Notes: generated by a model from the letters alone, not told the origin. DNA of 64,000 nt from Umbilicaria muhlenbergii (GCA_000611775.1 KK106984.1:4255341-4319340); one strand, 5' to 3'; shown: positions 23,763-34,393, counted from the stretch's first letter. Translations and numbers: made by a program.

Positions 23763-24131
23763 TGTAGATTGCGCTCTCGATGAGGAATTAAGTTGTGTGG
23801 GGCCGTCACCTTGCGGACATGTGGCAGCCAGTCTCTTCCCTAATATATGGCAGCGGGATTAGGGAAAAGCTGTCTCGGAGAGTGTTCTGAGTGTGGTGTG
23901 TTCAGTGCCTGAGTGAAGTTTGGTGCTGCAGAGCCTCACGGAAGATCCCATATCAAAACTTTCCTCGCAACGCAGCTGACCATCATTTGATGCAGTTCCC
24001 ATTTTCGAACGCAATCATGTACAAATACAAGGGTCATTCTCCATCAACAATTGACTGAGGTGTGTCAATTCATGACAAGTCATGTGACGATTATCTACTG
24101 ACGGCTTTGCTGTTAGAATTTCGAGAAAGTG
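23763..24131. other. Shared divergent promoter region
   Basis: 369 bp between the start codons of the RBM25-like gene and the mitochondrial ribosomal protein gene. It contains repeated CATGACAAGTCATG-like AT-rich sequence near 24070. No gene seen. Confidence 0.45.
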
Positions 24132-24992
24132 ATGGAGCTCCGACGCATCGGTGATGTTTTACTGAGATCACGAGCATCCCCCCTACTACCGTTTCTCGCG
24201 CCCTCGATTCCGTCAGCAACATGGTTCTTATCGCGCGGTCATGTGCAGCTTTTGGCTGCAAATGCTAGGGCTCCGTCATGCCCTCGACGCTTCGTCTCCA
24301 GCACATCTTCCTCACAAGCCTCTTCACCAGTCGCAGCGCCACACCCCGAGGAAGACGAGGACAATCCGCCACTGGAACCTTCAGATCAGAACCCAAATCC
24401 AAACTCTCAGCCTCCTCCTAGTACACATCGCCTAGAGCTAGTGGACAAACTGATCAACGAAACTATGAGCGGCCGCACTCCCGTCACAGCACACACTCGC
24501 ACCTCCCGCTTCAAATCTCCATCAGCCCAGGCAGAAAACCGAGGAGGAACCTCTGCCGCTGCCGTGAAGGACGCGTTTGACCTCTTTTCCACGCCAAAGG
24601 AAAGAAGTGGAGAGAATTCATTATTTGATACCTCCAAGATGCTTAGCCCCAAGTACACTTCCTCGTCCCAAAAGCTCTCACAAGCCGTGACTTCCGACCT
24701 GACGAAGCGCAATATTCCGTTGCCACCTCGGATTGTCCGCCTCAGCCCCAGTGTTGGGCGAAGCGTGGAGGTCGATCCTGCCAGAGGGGTAACTCTTGCC
24801 GCAGGGTTCGCCAGACTGGAGGTTATCGTCGGTCAGAATAGTGTGAGAAGGGATTCTATAAGGCAAAGATTCCATGAAAGGCCTGGCTTGAAAAGGAAGA
24901 GGTTGAAGACCGAGAGGTGGAGAAGAAGATTCAAGGAGGGGTTCAGAGCCATTGTTGATAAGGTGGAGACTATGAGGAGGCAGGGATGGTGA
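24132..24992 (+). CDS. MRP21: Mitochondrial small-subunit ribosomal protein bS21m (Mrp21-like)
   Basis: Component of the mitochondrial 37S ribosomal subunit. Single exon, 286 residues. I start at the ATG at 24132 because the codon before it is GTG. Residues 1-60 are Arg/Ser/Ala-rich without acids, a mitochondrial presequence. Residues 70-195 are a Pro/Ser/Asn-rich linker, longer than the core domain itself. The bS21 domain is C-terminal: GRSVEVDPARGVTLAAGF, then RQRFHERPGLKRKRLK, then RWRRRFKEGFRAIVDKV. The basic tail is typical of bS21. The long linker is common in filamentous fungi. Confident from the C-terminal domain. Confidence 0.88.
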   Translation: MELRRIGDVLLRSRASPLLPFLAPSIPSATWFLSRGHVQLLAANARAPSCPRRFVSSTSSSQASSPVAAPHPEEDEDNPPLEPSDQNPNPNSQPPPSTHRLELVDKLINETMSGRTPVTAHTRTSRFKSPSAQAENRGGTSAAAVKDAFDLFSTPKERSGENSLFDTSKMLSPKYTSSSQKLSQAVTSDLTKRNIPLPPRIVRLSPSVGRSVEVDPARGVTLAAGFARLEVIVGQNSVRRDSIRQRFHERPGLKRKRLKTERWRRRFKEGFRAIVDKVETMRRQGW

Positions 24993-25583
24993 TGAGGGCT
25001 GTGGTACTATAGATGGGGATTAAGAGTGAGATTTGCATACCGGCCTGTACATTGTTAGAGCCTTGAATACTTTCTAACAAGGTAGAATGTCAAACTGTAC
25101 GCTACTTGATCTTCGTTTCTCGGACGTTGCAGCTACCTGCTCTTTCACTATCGGTGTACCCACACTTGAAGTTCTCTGAACCGACTTGCAAATTCACCAC
25201 TATCCTGTCCTGAAAGTCTCTGGACTTCTCGCACTGCTTCGAGCAATCGCATGGACCAGTCCGCTCCGCGAGAGTACGTGTCTTGTAGGAGCAACGAGCT
25301 TGAAAGTCACATTGCACGCGTGCAAGGAAACGATGTCTCGTTTGTTCATAGATTCCTTAATTACATGAAATCGTTATATCAGCAAGCTCATGGATCCCCC
25401 AAATGTCCGAATGCCAACAGACACGTGACACTCTACAGCCCGCGATATCCCTCCACCTGCTCGCAACCATCTATAGAACAAAGCCTTCAAAAACGTACAT
25501 CCCAATTTCCCACTACCCCCTCCCCTTCATCCCAACTCCAGCCCTTACCTTTCCTTCCTCCTGTCATTCACCCTACACCCCCT
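24993..25583. other. Intergenic, convergent gene ends
   Basis: About 590 bp. The 3' part is C-rich and belongs to the end of the minus-strand gene that follows. No gene seen. Confidence 0.5.
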
Positions 25584-26351
25584 TCACTTGCCCCCCCTCC
25601 CCAAGCCCAACCTCCGCCCCAACAACCGACTCCGCCCCACCTCCCGTCGAAACTGTTCCCAACTCCTCTCCCTCTCCCTCCAATCATTCATCTGGCCCAA
25701 CATAAAATCCCACGTCTTCTTCTCCTGCCTCAACGCCTCCTCATCCCCACACCTCTGCATATACAACCGCGCTGCCTTCGCCCTCGCCGCCGCTTCCTGG
25801 CCGACCAGATCCGGGTCTTCGAGCGGCGAGAAGGGTTCGCCGCGTAAAGCGCTGTTGTTCTCGCCGGGGAATGGGTACGAGGCGGACGAGGACAGCTCCT
25901 GCTGCGGCGTCGGCGTCCCCGGCTGCGTCGTCACAGGCGACTCCAACCCAGGCGTCTGCGCCCCCGCCGGCAAACCCAACACCGCCGCCGCCAGCGCATT
26001 GACCTCTTCCGAGGCGCTGGCCATAGTCGCGCGTCGAAGCGCGACGTTTTGGTACTGGCGGGCATGGTGCCCCGTGTTGACAGAACTCCACTCGCTGATT
26101 TCGAAGCGGTGGTTTTCGACGTTGCTGACGCTGCCGGGGGTGTTGGCGCGGAAGCCGGGAGCGTATTGCGAAGGGCGGAGACCGGTGGTGGTGGAGCGCC
26201 GGGGGGGTGCGGGGCGCGTGGAATGGTAGCTGGGGGCGGCGGACGTGTAGGATGGGGCGGCGGAGCGGATGGAGGAGGTTTCGGGGTCGCGGCTGTAGAG
26301 GGGGAGGGGGTCGGGAATGGGGGGTTGGAGGGTTAGGAGGGAGGAGGGCAT
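25584..26351 (-). CDS. Hypothetical Pro/Ser-rich protein
   Basis: Unknown single-exon protein of 255 residues, starting at an ATG. The first ~75 residues are Pro/Ser/Tyr-rich (PLPLYSRDPETSSIRSAAPSY) with short repeats of the type SAAPSY. A more ordered stretch follows (FEISEWSSVNTGHHARQYQNVALRRA). The C-terminal third is helical and charged (ARAKAARLYMQRCGDEEALRQE, then WDFMLGQMNDWRERERSW). No signal peptide or membrane segment. The order of short PY-type motif, disordered region and C-terminal coiled helix suggests an adaptor, but this is inference only. The long frames in the other registers here are composition shadows. Confidence 0.65.
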   Translation of the reverse strand: MPSSLLTLQPPIPDPLPLYSRDPETSSIRSAAPSYTSAAPSYHSTRPAPPRRSTTTGLRPSQYAPGFRANTPGSVSNVENHRFEISEWSSVNTGHHARQYQNVALRRATMASASEEVNALAAAVLGLPAGAQTPGLESPVTTQPGTPTPQQELSSSASYPFPGENNSALRGEPFSPLEDPDLVGQEAAARAKAARLYMQRCGDEEALRQEKKTWDFMLGQMNDWRERERSWEQFRREVGRSRLLGRRLGLGRGGK

Positions 26352-27080
26352 TGTCGTGGTGGGTGGGTGGGTGGAGATGGGCGGTTGTGGTGGTGAGGAG
26401 TGTGTTGTTGGAGGAGGTTGTGGGGGGTGTGGGGTAGCTTGGAATGTTAACTGATAAGATGCATCTGGAGGAAGATTGCACTGGAAGGCGAAAGAGGTTG
26501 AGATGGAAGAATGGGGATTTGGGTGCAGTAACTAGGGGTCTGGGCCAAGGCTCGATCGGACGCCTGGCTGCAGATGCAGAAGGGTTTGCGAGATTCGAGA
26601 AGGGGGGGGGTGCCATGGATCGAGGCTTAAATGCGTTAGGGTGCGGGGAGATCAGGCTTATCTCTCCCACCATCGCCTTGGCCTGGTTTATCCAATGATA
26701 CCCCCGCTCAACCACCGTTGTTCTCCCACTGTTCGCAACTATCATTACCATCATGTGTTGGAGATGATCATAGCTCTCGTCATTTTGTTAAGAGCGTTGA
26801 GCGTTGCATGTGCCGTTCTCTTCTATTGTTAGTCCGCTGTCGACCTAACGATGCCCCCCTTCCCCACTATGAACATGTTCGGGGACCTGCCCGGCTGCTA
26901 CTCAAATTGCCCCCTTACTTTTTATTGGTCGCCTCATGCCACTGTCCGCGCTTATTGAAGAGCAGAGACTAGGCAGTATGATACACTCATGACCCATGCA
27001 TACCGTGATGGCCTCTCCATGAAGCTGTCGTGGTTTGCAACATGGGGCTACAGTATCTTGCCGTGACGACAAGCTTCGCT
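26352..27080. other. Intergenic, no gene seen
   Basis: About 730 bp. A G-rich tract (26352-26440) is the leader of the minus-strand Pro/Ser-rich gene. No motif-bearing frame seen. Confidence 0.5.
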
Positions 27081-28250
27081 TCATACCTCATCTTCCACAT
27101 CTTCGACTTGGACCCACCCTGCCGTGTCTTTCCCTGCCCATTTTGCCACCATCTCCACACACTTCACGACCCTCGTCAGATCTTCCTTCCCAACGCCAAT
27201 CCTCCTCGACCCTCTCATGTGCCACATTGTGGGGCTGCGTCCACTACCCTCCCCATCTGACTGCCGACACATGATCGCACTTAGCGTTATCAGTTCCGTC
27301 TCTGTAGCATTCAAAAGAGCTCTTTCGGAAAGTTCGGTGTGATCTGACAGGAATAAACCATAGATGATACTCTTCTCCAGCCATTCGAAAGCCGGACGAT
27401 GAGATCCGAACTTTGATAGTATCGGGTTCAGGTTGTCCTTGTATATTGAATGCATGAACGCCTCGCCGCGTCGGAAGGAGGCGGCGTCAAGTTGTTGGTG
27501 ATTCCTGGCAGAAAGCAGCCTGTTAGAGGGTCCGCGGGCGAACGCTAGTATTCATCTGACCCTGAGAGGGACACATAGAAAAATCATAGAAAGGCACACT
27601 CCTGTAACTAGAAAACTTTGCGGCTTGATGTGCGGAGGTCACAGAATCGGTCGTGCCGATGGTAAAGGTATCAATTAGAAGAAGACCAGTCTCGATCGCA
27701 TGAAAGAGGGGAAAAGCGGTATCAAAGCCCTAACCAGGCGCAAAAAAAAATGCATGGACAATCTTTGCAGAAACCACAAAGCTTGATTGCTTACGAAATA
27801 CTGCTTTTATATAACTTACTGATCAGATCTCTCGTCCACATCTCCCTTACGCTCCACCTCCGCTAGTGCTACAACCGCACTAATAACAGGCGGAATGCCA
27901 ACAAGCGTCCAAGTCTTCAGAAAGAGATCCCGCAGCCTCTTGCTTAACTGGATCTGCTGCTCAGAAGCTTGGTATTGGGACTGTGGGATCAAATACTGGT
28001 ATAGATCTGCAATAGATGAGGGATGGGAAAGTGATATCAAAGCGGCTGCCACTACCAAGTACCATGTATCAGAGCCTAACGGGTCGGGGAAATTGGTTCT
28101 GATTCTGGTGAAAAGCGCGGGTAGAGAAGTTTTAGATGGAGAAGGCCGCTCTGGCGTCGGCATCTCTTGTGGTGTGGTATCCACTCTTTCTGCCATTTGG
28201 GCCTTCGGACGCTCCGGAACATTGGGTGATGAACGAGAGTCAGAAGACAT
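27081..28250 (-). CDS. AhpD-like (carboxymuconolactone decarboxylase fold) protein
   Basis: Fungal AhpD-like helical protein of unknown substrate. Minus-strand exons are 27820..28250 and 27081..27504, joined by a 315-bp intron; 284 residues. The join is phase-compatible (CA/G) and gives DERSDQ-NHQQLDAASFRRGEAF, as expected for the family. Exon 1 carries DTWYLVVAAALISL and LFLKTWTLVGIPPVISAVVALAEVE. Exon 2 carries FEWLEKSIIYGLFLSDHTEL, MWHMRGSRRIGV and KWAGKDTAGW. The classical CxxC of bacterial AhpD is absent, so peroxidase activity is doubtful. The start is uncertain: the frame stays open upstream of 28250, including an Arg-rich stretch that could be a mitochondrial presequence. The intron is much longer than others here. 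Confidence 0.72.
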
Positions 28251-28740
28251 TGCCTTACGGAGCAAATGACTGCGGCTGGCTGCGAACAAGCGGAGCCTGT
28301 GCAGCTGAGGTAATGAACAAGGTTTGATATTACAATGGAGAACCCAAGGCATGGGAGAGCTGATTCTTAGCGCTGCGTGTAGCATGGAGGTCCAGAGCAG
28401 CACGGAAAAAGGCGTTCTGTTATATCTGTGCTTTGTCTATCGCTACGTTATCAGCAATGTCTCTGACCTGTGTATTACTCCTAATTCACCTCCCTATCTT
28501 CTCATTCTACAACCGCTTCTCTTAGAATCTCGTCTGCTCTTGAGGAAAAGAATAGACGATAGTGATGCCGCCCTATCGCCCGCCGAGGCTGCTATTGCAC
28601 TAAGAGAGGAATAGGTTACCTTAAGCTTTGATTAACTAGCTTTGGTTTTTCGGCCCGCATGCCGCCGTTGCATCTTCACTTTACAGTGCCCCCGGACGAA
28701 GGACATGATCTGCTCACTTAGGTAGCATAGGGTCTTCGCA
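28251..28740. other. Shared divergent promoter region
   Basis: 490 bp between the AhpD-like gene (minus) and the dihydroorotate dehydrogenase gene (plus). The proximal part may encode an N-terminal extension of the AhpD-like protein. No other gene seen. Confidence 0.45.
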
Positions 28741-30738
28741 ATGCTCACGAAGGGGCAATTGGCTGTGAGATCTGTGCGGTTGCTGGAGACTTCGACCCTC
28801 AATCAATGCACAAATACCAGAAACCTTCACCGGCTATACAAACCACTCGCTAGGACCAAAATACCTACTGCGCGCCGGACTCCCCTTAACCCGTCAATTG
28901 CACTCCGATTTGCTTCAACATCACAGGAAGTAGCAACAGACACCAAATCATTAGCCACCCGCCTTAAGAACCTCTTGCTCGGGTCCGCTATCGGGCTCTT
29001 TCTAGTCATTGGCTATTACTACGTCACCGACACTCGCGCAGGGATACATCAATGGGTCGTGGTCCCCTCTCTTCGGTGGATATACGATGACGCCGAAGAG
29101 GCGCACGAAGTAGGAACAAAAGCACTGAAGGGTCTATACGAGTTTGGCCTACACCCTCGCGAGCGAGGGAACGGGGATGCGGCTGGGGATCTACAAGTTG
29201 AGGTGAGAAGCGGGCATCTTCCACAAGCAATTGCTCCAGGAGCTTAGAAAATGTGCAAGGTATTCGGCCATGTTCTCTCGAATCCCATAGGTACATCTGC
29301 TGGTATTGACAAGCATGCCGAAATCCCCTCTCCTCTCCTCGCCATAGGCCCTGCTGTTATCGAAGTCGGCGGCGCAACGCCATATCCTCAAGATGGCAAT
29401 CCCAAGCCTCGAGTCTTTCGACTCCCTTCGCAAAAAGCGCTCATCAATCGGTACGGTCTCAACTCGGAAGGCGCGGATAGCGTGGCAATGCGGTTACGGC
29501 AGCGGGTGAGGGAATTCGCATACGCTATGGGCTTTGGTCTTCATGAGGATGCGGAGCAAAGAGTGCTCGATGGAGAAGCAGGAGTGCCGCCTGGGTCACT
29601 GGTGGAGGGGAAGTTGATGGCTGTACAAGTCGCGAAGAACAAGTTCACGCCGGATGACGATATCGAGGCCGTAAAGAGGGACTATGTATATTGTGTCGAG
29701 GCGCTGGCGAGATACGCAGACATTATCGTCGTCAACGTGTCGAGTCCGAATACGCCTGGTTTAAGGGGCTTGCAGAGAGTGGAGCCACTAACAAACATCC
29801 TTACAGGAGTCGTGCAAGCAGCGAAGAAAGCGAATAGGAAGACCACTCCCGCTGTGATGGTCAAAGTCAGTCCTGACGAGGATTCGGACGAGCAAGTCTC
29901 TGGAATATGTGACGCGGTTTGGGAATCGGGAGTTGACGGTGTAATTGTGGGGAACACGACGAAGAGAAGACCGGAACCGTTACCAGCAGGATACACATTA
30001 CCAGAGCGAGAAGCTGGGTTATTGCTTGAGCAGGGTGGATATTCAGGTCCACAGCTCTTTGAGCGAACCGTGGACCTGGTGAAACGGTACCGAAGGATGC
30101 TCGATGAACGAGGACGGAGCAACCCCGCGGAAGCGTCACCGCCTCCGAGACCTTCACCACAAACCTCAACCGCTGACACGACCCCAAAACCCGTCGCCGG
30201 GCCTCCATCAGGCGACGAGCCCGCAACGACGCTACCGGAGAAGATAGAAGCAACTATCCAGCGGGACAAGGCCCATCTGAAAGATCCAACACAGGAGGCA
30301 AGAGAAGCCTCAAAGTCGCAACCCTTGATCAGGTTACCCGAGCGAAACGATCCGTTCGTCCCCGAACCATCTAAATACGATGGCGTACCCGCGCTTTCAT
30401 CTTCAACCCATCTCGATCAATTGCCACCAGCAAGCAACGATACCGCCACCTCCCCCTCACCATCATCCAATCCCGCTGTAGCGACCTCTTCACTTTTACC
30501 AACGACGCCGCTACCCACATCTACAACTTCGTCCTCGTCGTCTTCGTCACAGCAGAAGGTCATCTTTGCGACCGGCGGCATCACGAACGGCAAACAAGCG
30601 CTTGAAGTGCTCAATGCTGGCGCTAGTGTCGCTATGGTATACACAGCGCTGGTGTACGGAGGCGTGGGGACGATTAGTCGGATTAAAGGGGAGATGAGGG
30701 AGGAGATTGGGAAGATAAAAGGGGCCGGCGCGAAATGA
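28741..30738 (+). CDS. Dihydroorotate dehydrogenase (quinone), mitochondrial
   Basis: Class 2 DHODH of the inner mitochondrial membrane; oxidises dihydroorotate to orotate in pyrimidine synthesis with ubiquinone as acceptor. Exons are 28741..29202 and 29260..30738; 646 residues. An in-frame alternative acceptor at 29246 would add four residues. Residues 1-58 are an Arg-rich presequence and about 76-95 the membrane anchor (LLLGSAIGLFLVIGYYYV). Catalytic core: NPIGTSAGIDKHAE, EVGGATPYPQDGNPKPRVFRL, RYGLNSEG, VNVSSPNTPGLRGLQ (active-site Ser region), MVKVSPD, GVIVGNTT, and the FMN phosphate site FATGGITNGKQALEVLNAGA. A Pro/Ser/Thr-rich insertion of about 145 residues (about 438-583) splits the last part of the barrel. 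Family assignment is secure. Confidence 0.94.
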
Positions 30739-31029
30739 TTGGCAAGGCTGAGGAGAACGAGGGATGTATCTACTTGCTTGATAGGGGGAGTAAATACTGT
30801 ATATTCGACTTGTATGATGCTTCAGACTGGTCAAAGACCAGCAAAGAGATCCCTGCAATCCATATTGAATACCACGAAAAGGGGTATCAAGGGCTCATCA
30901 TATCATCACCCACCGCTATCTATGCATCCAGCACAACAGGACCACCCGAGCGCCTCCTCTCTCTATACCCGCTAAACATATCCGCTTAACCAATCAATCA
31001 ACCTCCCCCACTCGACCACACCGTCCTAA

Positions 31030-32165
31030 CTACCAATCCACCGCCCACCCATTCTCCTCCAAAAACTCCTCGCACGCCTGCTTCAGCGCCAAATTCGGCC
31101 TTAAGTCTTCCCGCCTCAGGGGTTCCCTCGTCAGCGGATCCGTCTCCGACCGGCGCAGGTGCTCGTAGATGGTGGCGCGGTCGTAGGATTGGCCGTTGCG
31201 AGTGATGACGGGGTCATGCATGACGGCGAAGGAGATGTTGTCGATGAGGTAGTCTGGGACCTGCTGTTCGTTGTATAAACATCAGTAAACAAACCGCCAC
31301 GGATGACCCATTATTCCAAAAAGCGCGAGTGGCCATTCGATAGTTGTCCGCATCGGGTAGGGGTGTCGTGTTCGTATCATGGTGGTGAAGAAAAAGAAAC
31401 CGATCAACACATACCCTCCTCGTCATATTCGCCGGATCCGCCACCGCGAAAAGACTATACAACTCCTCGACCTTCCGCCTCGCCCCCCCCCGAATCTCCT
31501 CCTCCTCCTCCTCCGCCTCCGCCTCCCCCACCTCCCCCCTCCCCACCCTCCCCCTCACCCCCCTCACCTCCTCCTCCGCAATCGCCCTCAGCCCGTCCTC
31601 CAACTCCCTCAACATGCCGCTCCTCCTCCTCATCCGCTCTCGTTCCCGGACTTCCCATTTCTCTTTTTTGGCCTGCAGGACCAAGGCCGAGATGTTGGAT
31701 GCGGAAGTGGCGGAGGTGCAGAGCAGGCAGAGCTCGTAGGCCGTGAGGGCCGATTGGAGCGCCTCGTTGGGGTGGTGCAGCGCGAGTTGCGCTTGGGCGA
31801 GGTAGTAGTAGGCTTTCATGTTGGCGGGGTGGAGGGAGATGGAGTGGAGGCAGTCGGTTATGCAGGGGTCGTAGGAGCGGAGTTTTATGCGGCTGAAGGC
31901 GCGGTTGGTGAAGAGGAGGGAGTTGGTGGGGTCTTTTTGGATGCTGTGCTCGGGGAGGTTAGTGAGGGGGGTTTGGATGGGAAGTGGGGGGGAGGGAGGT
32001 CGAGGCCGGGGGGGTGGTACGCTTGGGTGTAGAGGGATTCGGCTTCTTTGTAGTCGCCGGCTTGGAAACGCCTGCGGGGTGTTAGAGCTGGGTGGATGTA
32101 GGGATGAGCCGCAAGTGCTCTCACTTATTACCTTCCTCCTTGAGGGCCACGGCTTTGTCTGCCAT
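31030..32165 (-). CDS. CHIP/STUB1-type TPR and U-box ubiquitin ligase
   Basis: E3 ligase of the CHIP type, which binds Hsp70/Hsp90 tails through TPRs and ubiquitinates bound clients. Minus-strand exons are 32125..32165, 32021..32071, 31415..31943 and 31030..31263; all junctions keep phase and the product is 284 residues, near the usual length. TPRs cover residues 3-115: ALKEEGNKRFQAGDYKEAESLYTQA, then TNSLLFTNRAFSRIKLRSYD, then MKAYYYLAQAQLALHHPNEAL. A charged coiled linker with a poly-Glu stretch follows. The C-terminal U-box reads VMHDPVITRNGQSYDRATI and LTREPLRREDLRPNLALKQACEEF. The last acceptor may lie 3 bp either way because of a CAGCAG. Divergent from the YCII gene across only 220 bp. 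Confidence 0.9.
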
Positions 32166-32385
32166 TTTGATGGGCTTTTTGTCCAATGGAGGCACTAGTG
32201 GGGAGTTATAGTGGGTGTTCTCCGTCTGTAGGAATTTATGAGGTGGAGTAGTTGTCGAGATGTAAGGACCTCAAGGTTATTATACTCGGACGGGGAGGCC
32301 TGCGGTCTCGGCACCGCGGGAGAATTGTCTACGAGCTAATAGAACTATCACAATATTTACCACCACCTTCCATCTCCTTCGGCGC

Positions 32386-32984
32386 ATGATGCTCATTACT
32401 TGCTCGTTATATCGTACGATACCGCGGCTTGTTCGGACATCAGGATCTCCATCATTTATTAGAACAGCCCGAACAATGTCAGCAACTAGTGCACCAACGA
32501 AGCATGAGTGGATCGTGATATTGCCAGACCACGAGGGGGCTCTGGAACGCAGGATGCAAGTCCGGCAGTACGTTCTCCCACGATGAGCAAACCTATGCTC
32601 GAGAGGTAATTTTGGGGTAGGGACCACCTTAAAAACCTCACCCCCCAAGTCGAGAATGGTTTCTGGACGTTTGGAGGTCCGTTGTCCCACCTTGAAGGCT
32701 GCCTAATTCCCCTCTCAACCAAATGACGCAGGTGCAATGCTAGATGAAGCGCCAAAGGAGGGAGAAGGACTGAAGATCAAGGGAAGCGTCATGCTTGCTC
32801 TGGCCGAGTCGAAGGAGGAGGTCTTGGAGGCGCTTAAGAAGGATATTTACTGCACGTCTGGCGTTTGGGATTGGGATAAAGTTCAGATCCATCCGGTAAG
32901 TGTTGCGGCCGCTTGCATGGGCGCATCTGGCATCCAAGGCTGACTCTGTACAAGTTCAAGAGTGCAATCAGGAAAGCCTTGTGA
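32386..32984 (+). CDS. YCII-domain protein
   Basis: Small ferredoxin-like fold protein of the YciI family; the fungal members have no proven reaction. Exons are 32386..32567, 32621..32676, 32732..32895 and 32955..32984 (last exon only 30 bp); 143 residues. Core: HEWIVILPDHEGALERRMQVR, ENGFWTFGGAMLDEAP, KGSVMLALAESKEEVLEAL, DIYCTSGVWDWDKVQIHPFKSA. Starting at 32386 gives an Arg/Ser/Thr-rich N-terminus of about 30 residues that looks mitochondrial; starting at 32476 (MSATSAPT) gives a cytosolic form. Two forms from one gene are possible. All four exons are fixed by phase and by continuous family sequence. The 220-bp gap to the CHIP-type gene is a shared divergent promoter. Confidence 0.85.
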
Positions 32985-33409
32985 TGTTACTGTATCATAT
33001 CATCACTTACAAAATCTAACGGGTGTAAGTCAAGGATACAATCATAGGCGGGTGTAGATCTGGGAGTCTCCTGAGCATGCTGCGGCTCCTCAGGCATGAG
33101 AACCTCGTTTGCCGACTACCTCACATGGAATTTTGATGTTGGACAGCAATCACCACGTTGCCTTTCGCATCGATTGCTGCGAAAACCGGTGACCAGCCAC
33201 AAGGCTCTACCTCTATGCGGAGGCTTTCCAGACCGCTCAGTGTTCCAATTCTTCCTTGGCATCATCTCTCCTGCATAGCATTGCTGCCTAGAATCTGACA
33301 TGGCGAGCTAAATATCGACGCCTACGCTGTGTGCCTAAACTGTGAAGCACTCTTTCTCCCATCTTTGTCATACCACATCAATTTCGCAGACGTTCTTAGG
33401 CTATCTACC
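32985..33409. other. Intergenic, no gene seen
   Basis: About 425 bp between the YCII gene and the SH3-Nudix gene. A frame open upstream of 33410 could extend that protein if a non-ATG codon were used. No gene seen. Confidence 0.5.
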
Positions 33410-34393
33410 ATGATTGTTACAACAGCGCCAGAAGCAATTACCATTCACATACCTCCAGATCTCCAACACTTTAGAGTGTCCTTGAAAACTTTCCTAGATG
33501 AACGACCTTTCGTCAACTGTCTGGCGGTTGGGGCCTTTGTGTTTACTCAAAGCCCAGCGTCACCATCGGCTCACGGAGCACCCGTGTCAGTCAGGCGAGA
33601 CATCCACCGAGCTCTTTACGACTTCAGTGGTGCAGTCGAGTCGGAGTTCACGCTTGAGCAGGGCCAGCTTGTCGAAGTCCTTCTGAAAGACGACAAAGGT
33701 ACGGTGCCCTACCTGCCAAAGCTTTTTCAGTGGATAAGAAACTAAGCTACGACGTTAGGATGGTCGCTGGTCAAGGCTATCGATGGCCATCGCCAGGGCT
33801 GGTCACCCTCAACGTTCCTCATTCAAGAGTCGTCAAATGTCTCAGCTCCTTCTACCGCACCCGAGACTCGTCTGCTTCTGGTGCAGCGCTCGAGCAGAGA
33901 TTCGATTCCTGACCGTTGGGAGGTACCTGGAGGTTCCTCTGATCTTGACGACCCGACCATTCTGCACTCAGTCGCAAGGGAATTGTGGGAAGAGACCGGC
34001 CTTCACTTGACTCGATTTAATCGACAGATCGGGAGTGGTGTTGAGTTCGAGACCGGTCAGGAACCCAACAGGAAGCAGTGGCTCAAACTGAGCTTCGAGG
34101 TTGAGGTCTTGGAGATACCCAGCGCATCTCATGGTCATTTACAAGATCAACAAACCACCGCAGGACTAGGAAATAACGACCAAGTTTCTCATCAGCTCCT
34201 CGACTCTTTGCCTATTGTCCTAGATCCTGACGAGCATCAGAACTTCGCCTGGGCAACCGAGGAGGACATCCGGAACTCTGATCCGAATCGGCCGGTGCAG
34301 GATCAGGGCCCGTTCGAGATATTCAACGAAGAGCAGCGTATGCTGATGTTGCAAGCGTTTGAACTTCGCAGGAGTGGTCAACAGTCTTGGTGA
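33410..34393 (+). CDS. Nudix hydrolase with inserted SH3 domain
   Basis: Exons are 33410..33698 and 33759..34393; 307 residues. Residues 38-47 (LAVGAFVFTQ) match the first Nudix strand of fungal homologues. Residues 134-178 (RLLLVQRSSRDS, WEVPGGS, then VARELWEETGL) are the second strand and the Nudix box. Between them, residues 67-120 form an SH3 domain: ALYDF (68-72), ESEFTLEQGQLVEVL, KGWSLV (W98) and RQGWSPSTFL (P113, F116 where Tyr is usual). The intron (60 bp, phase 1) lies inside the SH3 domain and joins KDDK to GWSL. In the Nudix box the RE..EE..G catalytic residues are present, but the canonical upstream Glu is replaced by Pro. Substrate unknown; nucleotide diphosphate derivatives are typical. 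The SH3 probably recruits a Pro-rich partner. Confidence 0.85.

Noticed and set aside
24129-24131. GTG start one codon before the bS21m ATG
   Set aside because: Nuclear fungal genes start at ATG; 24132 is the ATG.
25741-26754. 337-residue minus-strand frame overlapping the Pro/Ser-rich gene
   Set aside because: Pro/Arg-rich composition shadow in another register; the 255-residue frame has a proper ATG and a protein-like C-terminal half.
27600-27731. Middle exon for the AhpD-like gene
   Set aside because: Reads like protein, but its phases fit neither flanking exon, while direct joining of the flanks is phase-correct and gives family-type sequence.
29682-30269. Minus-strand frames inside dihydroorotate dehydrogenase
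   Set aside because: Antisense shadows of a clear DHODH gene.
31303-32032. Plus-strand Pro-rich frames opposite the CHIP-type gene
   Set aside because: They arise from the C-rich complement of the Glu-rich linker; the minus strand has TPR and U-box motifs.
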